A stretch of 64,000 nucleotides of DNA from Gammaproteobacteria bacterium (lineage in GTDB: Bacteria > Pseudomonadota > Gammaproteobacteria > Tenderiales > Tenderiaceae), in contig JACQEP010000010.1 in NCBI GenBank assembly GCA_016200485.1, positions 351,644-415,643 on the forward strand, read 5' to 3'. Position 1 is the stretch's first letter, and each line of letters starts with the position of its first letter. Below are positions 29,941 to 40,067 of this stretch, piece after piece. The position numbers and the translations under genes are program-made. The notes under the pieces are model-generated. The model saw only the letters and a list, made by a program, of their open reading frames with translations, made no database searches and was not told the origin of the DNA.

Positions 29941-31269
29941 ATGCGCCGTCCAATATTACCTTTCATTGGAGCCCTCTCGCTCCTGGCCAGCAGTCCGTCG
30001 ATATTGGCCGAGGACTTGGTACAGATATACCACCAGGCACAAGAGAGCGATCCACAATTGCGCGCCGCCACTGCAGCACGAGAAGGTAGCGACGCCGGCC
30101 GCCGAAAAAATGCAGCGCTATATCTGCCCAATATTGATGTGAGCGCGAATTCAACACATACCAATCAAAAAACCGAAAACTCTACCGGCTCCATCCCCAA
30201 TGGTGAAGTAAGTTATAACACCAAGGGCTATTCGGTAAATTTACGCCAGGCGCTTTATCGCCGCGATTTCATCACCCAATATCGTCAGGCGGATGCACTC
30301 TACGCGCAAGCGCAGGCCAACTATGATGCCGCATCTCAAAACCTGGTGCTACGTGTCGCCGAAAGCTATTTTAATGCACTCGCCGCCCAGGACAATCTCA
30401 GCTTCAGCCAGGCCGAGAAAGAGTCCATTGCGCGGCAACTGGAACAAACCAAACAGCGCTTTCAGGTAGGCTTGATCGCAATCACCGACGTTCACGAATC
30501 ACAGGCCGCGTATGACACTGCGCTAGCCACTGAAATCGCCGCCGACAGCCAACTTAAAACCAGCATGCAGGCATTACTGGAGATCACCGGCAAGCTCCCG
30601 GCCAACCTCAATTCATTGAGCGAAAATATCTCACTCATCGAGCCCGATCCGAACTCTGTCGATCGTTGGATCGAGAACGCCTTGCAGCAAAATGCAAAAT
30701 TGCTGGCCGCCGAAGCCGCTGTCGCTGCCGCGCGTCATGGCCTGGACCAACGCCGTGCGGGCCGACACCCGGAATTGGATTTCGTCGCCAGCCACAGTTA
30801 CACCGATCTGGGTGGCGGCACGTTCGGTGGCCGCGAAAGTACTGAAAATTCTGTCGGCGTACAGCTTACAATGCCGCTATTCCATGGCGGCGGCATCTCT
30901 GCCGGGATTAGTGAAGGTCAGGCCCAGCTCACTCAATCCAAGGAAGGACTGGAACAACAACGCCGCGCCGTGGTGCGCGAAACCAGTGACGCCTATCTCG
31001 GCGTGTTGACTGAAATTGGCCGCGTCAAAGCCTTGCAACAAGCCGTTGTTTCGTCACAAAGCGCACTTGATGCCACCGAAGCCGGTTACCAGGTCGGCAC
31101 CCGCACGACGGTCGATGTACTCACTTCGCGCCGCAACCTCTTCCTCGCCAAGCGCAACCACTCCCGCGCCCGCTATGACTACATCCTCTCCACGTTACGA
31201 CTGAAACAAGCCTCGGGAATTTTGGCTGGCACCGACCTGGAACAGATCAACAACTGGCTGGTACATTAA
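29941..31269 (+). CDS. tolC: TolC-family outer membrane efflux protein
   Basis: 442 residues from MRRPILPFIGAL, with a signal peptide (cleavage near ...SILA|EDL, residue 23). The mature protein has two tandem repeats of coiled-coil and beta-strand (Y-F-N-A-L-A-A-Q-D-N-L; later V-D-V-L-T-S-R-R-N-L-F). It forms a trimeric outer-membrane channel for type I secretion and drug efflux. An earlier in-frame start would overlap the rhodanese gene and disrupt the signal peptide. Confidence 0.94.
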   Translation: MRRPILPFIGALSLLASSPSILAEDLVQIYHQAQESDPQLRAATAAREGSDAGRRKNAALYLPNIDVSANSTHTNQKTENSTGSIPNGEVSYNTKGYSVNLRQALYRRDFITQYRQADALYAQAQANYDAASQNLVLRVAESYFNALAAQDNLSFSQAEKESIARQLEQTKQRFQVGLIAITDVHESQAAYDTALATEIAADSQLKTSMQALLEITGKLPANLNSLSENISLIEPDPNSVDRWIENALQQNAKLLAAEAAVAAARHGLDQRRAGRHPELDFVASHSYTDLGGGTFGGRESTENSVGVQLTMPLFHGGGISAGISEGQAQLTQSKEGLEQQRRAVVRETSDAYLGVLTEIGRVKALQQAVVSSQSALDATEAGYQVGTRTTVDVLTSRRNLFLAKRNHSRARYDYILSTLRLKQASGILAGTDLEQINNWLVH

Positions 31270-31329
31270 CTACTGTGGATCATATCGCGGTAAACTGACC
31301 GCTTTATTTTTATAGAGCGTCATCGGACT

Positions 31330-32262
31330 TTGAGCGACCAATCTGGCACCTCTTTCAATCCCCTCTCGTTTCTCGGCCCTCGCTATTGGCTGTTGTGGCT
31401 CGGCCTTGGTCTGTTGCGGCTGAGCTGTTTCCTGCCCTATCGCGGCCTGCTGTTACTTGGCTCAGTCACCGGCGACCTCATGTATTGGCTATTGCCCCGG
31501 CGGCGCCACATCGCTGCCACCAATCTGCTGCTCTGTTTTCCGGAACTAAGCCTATCGGAACGGCAAGCATTGCTGCGACAGAATTTTCGCTCAACGGGTA
31601 TCTCGCTATTCGAAATTGCCTGGTGCTGGTGGGGGCCGCAACAAAAACTCGAGCCACTCTGTCATATACAGGGACTGGAGCATCTGCACGCTGCCCAAGC
31701 TCAAGGCAAAGGTGTGCTGTTATTCAGCGCCCATTTCACTTGCCTGGAAATCGGTGGCCGACTATTGGCGCTGCATGTCCCATTTTATGTGATGTACAAA
31801 CCACATCGTAACCCGTTATTCGAAGCCGTGATGCGTGGCAGCCGCGAACGTCAATTTGAACGCGCTATCGATCGTAATGACATCCGTGATCTTATCCGCA
31901 CCCTGAAGCAAGGTCACACCTGCTGGTATGCACTGGACCAGGACTTCGGTACTATCAACGCAGTGTTTGCACCTTTTTTCAACATCCCTGCCGCCACCCT
32001 GACGGCCACGACACGCATCGCCAGAATGACCGGCTGCGCGATAGTCCCTTTTTTTGTTCACCGCTTGGACGATGGCTCCGGCTATCAACTGACGATTCAA
32101 CCACCATTGGAGCACTTCCCTTCCGGTGATGATCTTACTGACACGACTCGTACCAATGCCTTGATCGAAAAGGAAGTACGCAAAGCGCCCGCCCAGTATC
32201 TCTGGACACACCGCCGCTTCAAGAACCGTCCTGCTGGAGAAGTCAATGCCTACCAGCGCTAA
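31330..32262 (+). CDS. lpxL: lipid A lauroyl-type acyltransferase
   Basis: 310 residues starting at TTG. A membrane segment at about 20-50 is followed by the LPLAT catalytic motif H-F-T-C-L-E (H-x4-E, A-H-F-T-C-L-E-I-G-G) and Y-K-P-H-R-N-P-L-F. It adds a secondary acyl chain to Kdo2-lipid IVA. Its end overlaps waaA by 17 bases, so the two are cotranslated. Whether it is LpxL or LpxM in function is not decided by these motifs. Confidence 0.9.
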   Translation: MSDQSGTSFNPLSFLGPRYWLLWLGLGLLRLSCFLPYRGLLLLGSVTGDLMYWLLPRRRHIAATNLLLCFPELSLSERQALLRQNFRSTGISLFEIAWCWWGPQQKLEPLCHIQGLEHLHAAQAQGKGVLLFSAHFTCLEIGGRLLALHVPFYVMYKPHRNPLFEAVMRGSRERQFERAIDRNDIRDLIRTLKQGHTCWYALDQDFGTINAVFAPFFNIPAATLTATTRIARMTGCAIVPFFVHRLDDGSGYQLTIQPPLEHFPSGDDLTDTTRTNALIEKEVRKAPAQYLWTHRRFKNRPAGEVNAYQR

Positions 32263-33496
32263 ACCTGACTGGCGTTACCGGTTTATTTTTACCGCATTAT
32301 CTCCGCTGCTGGCAGCGCACAGCATTTGGCAAGGATTGCGCAGCGACAACATGCGCCTTTCCAAACAGCGTTTAGGCAAGCAGTTACCATTACGCAACGA
32401 TCATCCGCTCTGGCTGCACATGGCCTCCGTCGGCGAGGTTAATGCGGCGCGACCGTTGATTGATGCCTTGCGTCATCATCATCCGCAGTTACCGTTGATC
32501 GTATCCACGATCACCGCCAGTGGCGCCGAAACTTGTGCCCGTCGCTTGCCCGCTGGCATCGGACATTTTTTCTTGCCACTGGATTTTCAATCTGCGGTAC
32601 AACATTGTTTGGATCACATCCAGCCCCGTGCATTAATCGTTTTGGAAACCGAAATCTGGCCGCGGCTCTACGCCGAATGTCTTCAACGCAATATACCGTT
32701 GATTATCATCAATGGGCGGCTATCGCGCCGCACGTTAAACAAGCCGGCCTGGATACGTGCCATTTACCAGCAGGCTTTGCGCAATGTCACTCAGGTTTTG
32801 GCTCGCTCCGCTGCCGATGGACAACATTTTCAAGCGCTGGGAGTGCCATCTGAACACATTGAAACCCTTGGCAATCTCAAATTCTCTCAACCCGCGAATA
32901 ATACATCAATGCCGACGATTTCTCTGTCCCGTCCCTGGGTGCTCGCCGCCTCCACTCACGCCGATGAAGAATTACAAATCAGTCGCGCCTGGTTCAAGGC
33001 TGGCCTGGATCGTGATTATTTATTGGTGATCGTGCCACGCCACCCACATCGTGGTGAAACACTGGTCAAACAATTCAGGGACTTGGGGATGAACTGCGCC
33101 TTACGCAGTCTTGAGCAACCGGTGACCCGCGACACACAGATTTACTTCGCCGATACCTTTGGCGAGCTTCCGTCTTTTATCGCCGGGGCTTCTCTGGTTT
33201 TTGTCGGCGGCTCGTTAATTCCACGTGGTGGCCAGAATATTCTAGAGGTGGCACAACTCGGCAAGGTTGCGATCTTTGGCCCGCACATGGACAACTTCCG
33301 TGACGAAAGCGAGTTATTACTGCACAATCAAGCCGCTGTTCAGGTCAATAATTACGATGAACTCATCGAAAAGATCCGCGAACTGCTCGTCAGCCCCGAC
33401 AAACTCGTGACCATGGGACAAGCGGCACAACATGCATTAAGTAAAAACTATGACGTAACCGAGCGTTATCTTCATGCCCTCGAAAAATATTTGTAG
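32246..33496 (+). CDS. waaA: 3-deoxy-D-manno-octulosonate transferase
   Basis: 416 residues of GT30. S-V-G-E-V-N-A-A-R-P-L (catalytic Glu near 63) and L-E-T-E-I-W-P-R-L-Y are signature motifs, as is N-G-R-L-S-R-R; the C-terminal half has G-G-S-L-I-P-R-G-G-Q-N-I-L-E. It transfers Kdo from CMP-Kdo to lipid IVA on the inner membrane; an N-terminal hydrophobic segment is seen. The stop codon lies inside a 28-base palindrome shared with the convergent Rieske gene. Confidence 0.95.
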   Translation: MPTSAKPDWRYRFIFTALSPLLAAHSIWQGLRSDNMRLSKQRLGKQLPLRNDHPLWLHMASVGEVNAARPLIDALRHHHPQLPLIVSTITASGAETCARRLPAGIGHFFLPLDFQSAVQHCLDHIQPRALIVLETEIWPRLYAECLQRNIPLIIINGRLSRRTLNKPAWIRAIYQQALRNVTQVLARSAADGQHFQALGVPSEHIETLGNLKFSQPANNTSMPTISLSRPWVLAASTHADEELQISRAWFKAGLDRDYLLVIVPRHPHRGETLVKQFRDLGMNCALRSLEQPVTRDTQIYFADTFGELPSFIAGASLVFVGGSLIPRGGQNILEVAQLGKVAIFGPHMDNFRDESELLLHNQAAVQVNNYDELIEKIRELLVSPDKLVTMGQAAQHALSKNYDVTERYLHALEKYL

Positions 33497-33520
33497 GGGC
33501 GATTCATGAATCGCCCCTAC
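33493..33520. repeat. perfect 28-bp palindrome, REP-like
   Basis: A perfect 28-base palindrome of which each half begins GTAGGGGCGATTCA. It contains the TAG stop codons of both convergent neighbours, waaA (33494-33496) and the Rieske gene (33517-33519, minus). It will form a bidirectional terminator-like hairpin. The same unit recurs at 46900-46965. Confidence 0.85.
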
Positions 33521-33840
33521 TGGTCCCAACGATCATCCTTGACCTGAACCACACCATTCAACACCTGTACCGGGAAGATATCGACAGGCTGAGTCGCGGG
33601 CGGTGCTTTGACTTCCCCCGTTTTGATGCAAAAGCGGGCACCATGGCGGGGACAGATGACATCGTCACCGACAAGCTCGCCACTGGCTAACTCGCCGCCA
33701 TCATGAGTACAGACATCTTCAATAGCGTAATATTTTCCTTGGAGATTAAAGACGGCAATGATGGCGCCTTCGACATCAACAACGCGCCGTTCCCCGGCTG
33801 GAAAATCAGTAACGCGAGCCACCGCTACCCAATCCGACAT
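33517..33840 (-). CDS. Rieske [2Fe-2S] ferredoxin-like protein
   Basis: 107 residues. The Rieske ligands C-x-H (V-C-T-H-D-G-G) and C-P-R-H-G-A-R-F bind a 2Fe-2S cluster; length suits the small ferredoxin subunits of NirD/BphF type. It is the last gene of the suf operon, 26 bases after the SufT-like gene. It may donate electrons, or serve as a target, in cluster assembly (inference). No transmembrane part. Confidence 0.92.
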   Translation of the reverse strand: MSDWVAVARVTDFPAGERRVVDVEGAIIAVFNLQGKYYAIEDVCTHDGGELASGELVGDDVICPRHGARFCIKTGEVKAPPATQPVDIFPVQVLNGVVQVKDDRWDQ

Positions 33841-33866
33841 GGACTACCTCATTAGTTTGTGCTGCA

Positions 33867-34256
33867 TCAATAGATTCCAAGCTGCAACCTGGCAGCATCC
33901 GACATCCGCTCACGGCTCCAGGGCGGCTCCCACACAATCTCGACATTGGTTTCCGTGACCCCTGCCACTGTCATGATATGTGCCTGCACCACACCTGGAA
34001 AACTCTGCGCCACCGGACAACCGGTGGTGGTGAGTGTCATTTTGATATTGACGCAGCCGTAATTCGACGCATGAATCTCGTATATCAAGCCGAGATCATA
34101 AATATTCACTGGGATTTCCGGGTCATAAATCGTGCGCAGCATTTCAATCACGCGCTGTTTCAGCGCTTCATCTTCTGCTGGGCGCTGCGCTTCAGGTACC
34201 ACATCGGCACCTGAAGCTCCTTGATTTTCCGATTGTCCCCACCATTTATCAAACAC
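33867..34256 (-). CDS. sufT: SufT-like MIP18 family protein
   Basis: 129 residues starting at GTG. The MIP18/DUF59 core reads Y-D-P-E-I-P-V-N-I-Y-D-L-G-L-I-Y, later T-T-T-G-C-P-V-A-Q-S-F-P (conserved Cys) and V-W-E-P-P-W. It is the SufT-type accessory of Fe-S maturation. A disordered, charged tail of about 30 residues precedes the core. Sixteen bases after sufU. Confidence 0.92.
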   Translation of the reverse strand: MFDKWWGQSENQGASGADVVPEAQRPAEDEALKQRVIEMLRTIYDPEIPVNIYDLGLIYEIHASNYGCVNIKMTLTTTGCPVAQSFPGVVQAHIMTVAGVTETNVEIVWEPPWSRERMSDAARLQLGIY

Positions 34257-34272
34257 GGTGTACCTGCCTTAT

Positions 34273-34722
34273 CTATTCAGTGGAAGTGGACTTTTCACCA
34301 TGCAGCGCCGCATGCATGGTATGCCAAGCCAAAGTAGCGCATTTAACGCGCGCGGGGAATTCGTGTACGCCGGCCAATACTTTCAGTTTGCCGAGACCGC
34401 TCAAATCCGACGCCACACCATTTTCCCGCGTCAACAGATGGTGCATGTGACTGAACAGTTCCTCAGCTTCTGCGACGGTTTTGCCCTTGAGTGCCTCCGT
34501 CATCAACGAGGCAGAGGCGGTCGAGATAGCGCATCCCTGGCCGCTAAAGCCGACATCTTTGATCATGCCGTTCTCCACTGTAAGATAGACTGTAATATCA
34601 TCGCCGCACAAGGGATTAATCCCGTGCGACTGGTAATTGCATCCCACCGGTTTCCCGAAATTACGCGGCTGACGGTTATGATCCAAAATCAACGCTTCAT
34701 AAAGATCGCGGACATCATTCAT
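34273..34722 (-). CDS. sufU: iron-sulfur cluster scaffold/zinc protein SufU
   Basis: 149 residues of the IscU/SufU fold. Conserved Cys39 (L-C-G-D-D), Cys64 (G-Q-G-C-A-I-S) and Cys128 (R-V-K-C-A-T). No HscA-binding L-P-P-V-K motif, and a longer region between Cys64 and Cys128 marks SufU. It accepts sulfur from SufS. Start overlaps the sufS stop by four bases. It takes the place of SufE in this operon. Confidence 0.94.
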   Translation of the reverse strand: MNDVRDLYEALILDHNRQPRNFGKPVGCNYQSHGINPLCGDDITVYLTVENGMIKDVGFSGQGCAISTASASLMTEALKGKTVAEAEELFSHMHHLLTRENGVASDLSGLGKLKVLAGVHEFPARVKCATLAWHTMHAALHGEKSTSTE

Positions 34723-35987
34723 ACGCCGAATAACTCCTGCGCTTTATGCAACGCATTGACCAGGCTGTCTATTTCCTCAAGCGTGTTATAAATTCCAAAC
34801 GAAGCGCGTGCCGTCGCCGGCAATCCATAACGTTGCATCAGCGGCATCGCGCAATGATGACCGGCGCGGATGGCGATTCCTTCACGATCGACGATGGTGC
34901 CGATGTCGTGCGGATGAATACCTTCGATGGTAAATGAGACAATGCTCGCTTTCTCTCGCGCCTGACCGATGATCCGCAAACCGCGTATCTCGCTCAGCAC
35001 AGCGCTGGCATAATCAAGCAACGTTTTCTCGTGCTGCGCTACCGCCGCCAGACCAATACCCGTTAAGTAATCAACCGCCTCGCCCAGACCGATGACACCG
35101 GCAATATGGGGCGTGCCGGCCTCGAATTTGTATGGCAGCACATTGTATTCGGTCTTCTCGAAACTGACGCTGCGGATCATGTCGCCGCCGCCATGATAGG
35201 GCGGCATCTCTTCCAGCAATTCTTGCTTGCCGTACAACACGCCGATTCCGCTGGGACCATACATCTTGTGACCAGAGAAGGCGTAAAAATCACAATCAAG
35301 CGCCTGCACGTCCACGGCCATGTGCGGCACGGCCTGGGCACCATCCACTAGCACGGGAATATCCATGCTGTGGGCGGCTTGGATTATCCGCTGCAGCGGG
35401 TTAATCGTCCCCAGCACATTGGAGATATGCGTCAACGCTACCAGCCGGGTGCGTGGTGTCATCAGGCGCAGCGCTTGCTCCATCTCCAGCTCGCCATCAT
35501 CGGTGATCGGTACCACGCGTAAAATCGCGCCGGTTTGTTCACAGACGATTTGCCACGGTACGATATTGGAATGGTGCTCCATGCCAGTGATCAAAATCTC
35601 ATCACCTGATTTCAGGCGCGGCCGGACATAGCTCTGCGCCACCAGGTTGATCGCCTCGGTGGTGCCACGGACAAAAATGATCTCCTTTTCATCGCGGGCA
35701 TTGATGAATGACTTGAGCTTACCGCGCGCGCCTTCATAGGCCTGCGTTGCACGTTCGCCCAGTGCGTGCACTGCGCGATGAACATTGGCGTAATCGTGCG
35801 CGTAACACTGAGTGATCGCATCGATGACACATTGCGGCTTCTGGCTGCTGGCACCATTGTCGAGATAGACCAGCGGCTTGCCATACACCTCTTGCTGCAG
35901 AATCGGAAAATCGTGGCGGATTTTTTCGACATCAAAGCCGGTCTCGGCTGAGGCGGCTGGCCGGACATCACATGCGGTCGTATTCAT
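34719..35987 (-). CDS. sufS: cysteine desulfurase SufS
   Basis: 422 residues, class V PLP enzyme. Lys241 (F-S-G-H-K-M-Y-G-P-S) binds PLP and Cys379 (I-R-A-G-H-H-C-A-M-P) is the persulfide carrier on the short loop of group II desulfurases. T-H-I-S-N-V-L-G and D-G-A-Q-A-V-P-H are conserved. It releases sulfur from cysteine to SufU. Overlaps sufD and sufU by four bases each. Confidence 0.97.
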   Translation of the reverse strand: MNTTACDVRPAASAETGFDVEKIRHDFPILQQEVYGKPLVYLDNGASSQKPQCVIDAITQCYAHDYANVHRAVHALGERATQAYEGARGKLKSFINARDEKEIIFVRGTTEAINLVAQSYVRPRLKSGDEILITGMEHHSNIVPWQIVCEQTGAILRVVPITDDGELEMEQALRLMTPRTRLVALTHISNVLGTINPLQRIIQAAHSMDIPVLVDGAQAVPHMAVDVQALDCDFYAFSGHKMYGPSGIGVLYGKQELLEEMPPYHGGGDMIRSVSFEKTEYNVLPYKFEAGTPHIAGVIGLGEAVDYLTGIGLAAVAQHEKTLLDYASAVLSEIRGLRIIGQAREKASIVSFTIEGIHPHDIGTIVDREGIAIRAGHHCAMPLMQRYGLPATARASFGIYNTLEEIDSLVNALHKAQELFGV

Positions 35988-37324
35988 AGCAGCCCCCTGA
36001 CATGCAGCGCCTGTGGCATGTGGGTCAAGACGCGCTGCTGAAAACTGTCACGCAGTACCCCCTTAGGCACGCGACCGATAATATCGGCGGCAAAGGCATA
36101 GGTCATCAAGGTACGGGCAGTTGTTTCGTCCAGGCCACGTGAACGCAAATAAAACAGGGCGTTATCATCCAATTGTCCGACCGTAGCAGCGTGGCCACAT
36201 TTGACATCATCGGCATAAATTTCGAGCTGCGGCTTGACGTCCATTTCCGCATGGTGCGAAAGCAACAGATTGTTGCTCACCAGGCGCGCATCCGTCTTTT
36301 GCGCCTGCGGCTGAACGATCACCTTACCATCCAGCACACCGCGCGCCCGCTCGTCGAGAATGGCACGCACGTACTCGCGGCTGGCGCAGTGGGACACGGC
36401 GTGCTCGACATGAGTATGGAGATCGATGTGTTGCCGTCCCTGACCCAGCAGCAAGGCGTTGACCAAACATTCCGCGCCTTCGGCCGCCAGGACAGTTTTA
36501 AAATCTTGTCGCGCCAGCTGGCCACCCAGCAAAAAGCAGTGATAGGCGAAGCGGCTATCGGCCTGCTGTACGACGTTCAATCCAGCAACGTGAACCGCTT
36601 TATTTCCCTGTTGCTGCAGCGTGTAATAATCGAGCCGAGCATTTTCGCCCACCATGACTTCAGTTTGGCTGTTAGTGAAGTAGCTGTTGTCACCAAGGCC
36701 AATATAGGTCTCAGTAATACTCGCCTGACTGCCAGGCTCCAGAGTTATCAAGTGGCGCAGATAGGTACCACTGTTTTCGCGTCCCTGGTTAATGAATACC
36801 AAATTGACCGGTGCCGGTATCACAGTATTTTTGGCAATCCGCAGGCTGACACCATCGGACAGATAGGCCATGTTCAGGGCGGTGAAACCGTTGCTTAGGT
36901 TCTCGTTCACCTGCTCCAGAGCCTGCATGACGACGTCATCTTCCTGTTCCAATGCCCGGCCCAGCGAGATCATAGAAATCCCATCCGGTAACTGATCGCC
37001 TGCGGAAACGTGCGGTGCATAATAGCCGTCGATAAATACCAGTGTGTACCCTGGCAAATCATGACTTTTCGCCAATGCCTGCAACACAGCGTCGCCAAGC
37101 TTGATTTCATTTTTAGCGACGATTTTAAATTGCTGCTTTTCAAATGAAGTAAGGCGGGTATATTTCCATGCCTCGTCACGAACGCCTGGAAAACCCAACG
37201 TTGTAAAGCGAGCCAGCGCGGCGAGGCGCAAGCGTTGCACGCGGGTGGAATTACGGGCCGGTAATTTAGCCGTGGCGTCGTTAAACTCCTGCTGATAAAA
37301 CTCTATGGCACTTGCGGTATTCAT
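35984..37324 (-). CDS. sufD: SufD subunit of the SufBCD complex
   Basis: 446 residues. The C-terminal beta-helix portion has V-D-V-K-P-Q-L-E-I-Y-A-D-D-V-K-C-G-H-A-A and F-Y-L-R-S-R-G-L, and lacks the extra Fe-S ligands of SufB. It forms the SufBC2D scaffold. It is 5 bases from sufC and overlaps sufS by four bases. Confidence 0.96.
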   Translation of the reverse strand: MNTASAIEFYQQEFNDATAKLPARNSTRVQRLRLAALARFTTLGFPGVRDEAWKYTRLTSFEKQQFKIVAKNEIKLGDAVLQALAKSHDLPGYTLVFIDGYYAPHVSAGDQLPDGISMISLGRALEQEDDVVMQALEQVNENLSNGFTALNMAYLSDGVSLRIAKNTVIPAPVNLVFINQGRENSGTYLRHLITLEPGSQASITETYIGLGDNSYFTNSQTEVMVGENARLDYYTLQQQGNKAVHVAGLNVVQQADSRFAYHCFLLGGQLARQDFKTVLAAEGAECLVNALLLGQGRQHIDLHTHVEHAVSHCASREYVRAILDERARGVLDGKVIVQPQAQKTDARLVSNNLLLSHHAEMDVKPQLEIYADDVKCGHAATVGQLDDNALFYLRSRGLDETTARTLMTYAFAADIIGRVPKGVLRDSFQQRVLTHMPQALHVRGLL

Positions 37325-37329
37325 AACGT

Positions 37330-38136
37330 TCAGACTCCCGCCGCTGCCCGTGCCACCGCATTTGGCGTTTGCACCTCAATCCACTCGTAACCCCTTTTTT
37401 CCAGTTCCAACGCCAGCTCCTTACCACCCGATTTAACCAGACGGCCGCCACTCATGACGTGGACAAAATCAGGCTCGATGTAATCAAGCAGGCGTTGGTA
37501 GTGCGTCACCATTATCATGGCCCGCTCAGGACTGCGCATGGCATTGACACCATTGGCGATGGTCCGGAGCGCATCGATATCGAGTCCCGAATCGGTTTCA
37601 TCAAGGATCGCCAGCGTTGGCTCCAGCAGCGCCATTTGCAATATCTCGTTGCGTTTTTTTTCGCCGCCCGAAAAACCTTCGTTCACATTGCGCTGTAGAA
37701 AATCCGGCTTCATATCGATTTTGGCCATCTTTTCCTGTACCCGCTCGAGAAACTCCACGGCATCCAACGCCTCCAGCCCCCGTTCCAGCCGGATCGCGTT
37801 GAGCGCGGATTTCAGCAAATAGACGTTCGCCACACCGGGGATTTCCACCGGATACTGAAAAGCGAGAAAGATACCTTGCCTTGCGCGTTGTTCCGGCACC
37901 AGCTGAGTTAAGTCCTCGCCGCGATAGCGGATTGTGCCTTCAGTGATCTGATAACCTTCACGGCCGGCCAGAATGTACGCGAGCGTACTTTTGCCAGAGC
38001 CATTCGGCCCCATGATGGCATGCACTTCACCTGTCCTGACGGTCAGGTCGATGCCGCGCAAAATCGGCTTGCCACCAACACTGACATGCAGGTTGTCGAT
38101 CTGTAATATCACTTCGTGCTTGCTGATCACGCTCAT
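37330..38136 (-). CDS. sufC: SufC ATPase of the SufBCD complex
   Basis: 268 residues. Walker [10 protein letters not shown] (43-51), ABC signature F-S-G-G-E-K-K-R-N, Walker [13 protein letters not shown] and the H-loop V-T-H. ATP binding drives SufBD rearrangement during cluster assembly. Start overlaps the sufB stop by four bases; it has no membrane-domain partner. Confidence 0.97.
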   Translation of the reverse strand: MSVISKHEVILQIDNLHVSVGGKPILRGIDLTVRTGEVHAIMGPNGSGKSTLAYILAGREGYQITEGTIRYRGEDLTQLVPEQRARQGIFLAFQYPVEIPGVANVYLLKSALNAIRLERGLEALDAVEFLERVQEKMAKIDMKPDFLQRNVNEGFSGGEKKRNEILQMALLEPTLAILDETDSGLDIDALRTIANGVNAMRSPERAMIMVTHYQRLLDYIEPDFVHVMSGGRLVKSGGKELALELEKRGYEWIEVQTPNAVARAAAGV

Positions 38137-39581
38137 CCCACTGCTCCTTCCAGACTGACATTCATCAGTTTCTGCGCTTCGACCGCAAACTCCATCGGCA
38201 ACTCGCGAAACACCTGCTTACAGAAACCATTAACGATCATCGAAACCGCGTCTTCCTGCGACATGCCGCGCTGTCTGCAGTAGAACAACTGATCCTCGCC
38301 GATTTTCGAGGTGGAAGCCTCATGCTCAACCTTTGCCGTGGCATTTTTGACCTCAATATAGGGAAAGGTGTGGGCACCGCATTGATCACCCAGCAACAGC
38401 GAATCGCATTGGGTGTAATTACGCGCATGCTCGGCATCCTTGTGAATTTTCACCAGTCCACGATAAGCATTTTGGCCATGGCCGGCGGAGATACCCTTGG
38501 CAAGAATAGTGCTACGCGTATTTTTGCCGATGTGAATCATCTTGGTACCGGTATCCGCCTGCTGATACTTGCTGGTCAGCGCGACGGAATAGAATTCGCC
38601 GACCGAATTATCACCGCGCAAGATGCAACTGGGATATTTCCAGGTGATGGCCGAGCCTGTCTCTACCTGAGTCCAGGAGATCTTTGAGTTTACACCACGG
38701 CAATCACCGCGCTTGGTAACAAAGTTGTAGATGCCGCCTTTTCCTTGTTCATCACCGGGATACCAGTTTTGAACCGTCGCATATTTGATCTGTGCATTGT
38801 CGAGCGCAATCAGCTCCACTACCGCGGCGTGCAACTGATTTTCGTCGCGCATCGGTGCCGTGCAGCCTTCCAGATAGCTGACATAACTACCTTCATCGGC
38901 GATAATCAGCGTGCGTTCAAACTGACCGGTGGTGGCGGCGTTGATACGAAAATAGGTCGACAGCTCCATCGGGCAGTGCACACCTTTGGGGATGTAGCAG
39001 AACGAACCGTCGCTGAAAACCGCTGAATTCAGCGCGGCAAAGAAATTGTCACCTGGCGGAACAACCGTACCGAGATAGCGCTGCACCAGCTCAGGATGTT
39101 TCTGCACGGCCTCGGAAAAAGAGCAGAAAATGATACCTTGTTTGGCCAGTGTCTCCTTAAAGGTAGTCGCCACCGAAACGCTGTCGAAAACGGCATCGAC
39201 CGCTATCACACCAGCCAGCATCTCTTGCTCCCTTAGCGGGATACCAAGTTTTTCATAGGTGCGAAGTAATTCAGGGTCAACCTCATCCAGACTCATGGGG
39301 CGAGCCTGTTGCTTAGGCGCTGAATAATAGCTGATCGCCTGATAGTCGATTAGCGGATGCTTGATATGCGCCCAGCTTGGCTCTCGCATGGTCAGCCAGT
39401 GACGATAGGCATCAAGGCGCCACTGCAGCATGAACTCGGGTTCATTCTTCTTGGCAGAAATGGTGCGAATAACCTCTTCATTCAATTCGCGCGGCAGCGT
39501 ATCGCTTTCAATCTCGGTGACAAATCCCGCCTGATAATCCTTGGCGATGATTTGACTAATATTAAGCGCTTCTTTTGACAT
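38133..39581 (-). CDS. sufB: SufB scaffold subunit
   Basis: 482 residues. The family signature [12 protein letters not shown] and later [20 protein letters not shown] and [12 protein letters not shown] are present, with conserved Cys and Glu proposed as cluster ligands. It receives sulfur and builds the Fe-S cluster with SufC/D. It lies 47 bases after the Rrf2 regulator gene, first of the structural genes. Confidence 0.97.
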   Translation of the reverse strand: MSKEALNISQIIAKDYQAGFVTEIESDTLPRELNEEVIRTISAKKNEPEFMLQWRLDAYRHWLTMREPSWAHIKHPLIDYQAISYYSAPKQQARPMSLDEVDPELLRTYEKLGIPLREQEMLAGVIAVDAVFDSVSVATTFKETLAKQGIIFCSFSEAVQKHPELVQRYLGTVVPPGDNFFAALNSAVFSDGSFCYIPKGVHCPMELSTYFRINAATTGQFERTLIIADEGSYVSYLEGCTAPMRDENQLHAAVVELIALDNAQIKYATVQNWYPGDEQGKGGIYNFVTKRGDCRGVNSKISWTQVETGSAITWKYPSCILRGDNSVGEFYSVALTSKYQQADTGTKMIHIGKNTRSTILAKGISAGHGQNAYRGLVKIHKDAEHARNYTQCDSLLLGDQCGAHTFPYIEVKNATAKVEHEASTSKIGEDQLFYCRQRGMSQEDAVSMIVNGFCKQVFRELPMEFAVEAQKLMNVSLEGAVG

Positions 39582-39628
39582 AAGTTCTCCAGATTAATCA
39601 GAGGTTCCCTCGGTTAGTGTCTTGCACG

Positions 39629-40051
39629 CTAGCGCAGCGAGCTGGCGCTGATAGTGCCGTTCATTTGTGCCAGACGGATGCCGTCCAGGGTGTCATGTAT
39701 CACCTGATTGATCCGCAACCAGTTTTGGCGCACTGAACAGCTGCGTTCCTGTTGGCACATACCTTTGGCGTAACTACATTCAGTCAGCGCAATTGGACCT
39801 TCCAGGGCATCAACCAGATCAGCAATCGAAATCTCGTCTGCCGAAAACGCCAGCGAGTAACCGCCTTTCAAGCCACGCTGGGAGGTTAAAAATCCCTCCC
39901 GCGTCAGGATTTTCAGGATCTTGCTCACTGTCGGCAGCGCAACCCCGACATTGACTGCAATCTCGGTGGCAGACTGCATTTGCTGCGGGGTTTTTGCCAG
40001 ATAACTCATAATGACGATGCCATAGTCCGTCAGCTTGCTCATTCGCAACAT
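39629..40051 (-). CDS. Rrf2-family Fe-S regulator of the suf operon
   Basis: 140 residues. Winged helix-turn-helix (L-T-D-Y-G-I-V-I-M-S-Y-L ... L-K-G-G-Y-S-L) with three C-terminal cysteines in C-x6-C-x5-C (E-C-S-Y-A-K-G-M-C then Q-Q-E-R-S-C), which would hold a 2Fe-2S cluster as in IscR/SufR-type regulators. I use the ATG preceded by GAGG six bases upstream; an in-frame start 20 codons earlier lies inside the operator. A palindrome at 40068-40096 sits over its promoter, so it probably represses itself and the operon. Confidence 0.92.
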   Translation of the reverse strand: MLRMSKLTDYGIVIMSYLAKTPQQMQSATEIAVNVGVALPTVSKILKILTREGFLTSQRGLKGGYSLAFSADEISIADLVDALEGPIALTECSYAKGMCQQERSCSVRQNWLRINQVIHDTLDGIRLAQMNGTISASSLR

Positions 40052-40067
40052 GCTACACCTCAATATG

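Noticed and set aside
36173-36898. A 241-codon open frame on the plus strand inside sufD
   Set aside because: sufD is a clear family member over its whole length, and the antisense frame has no family features.
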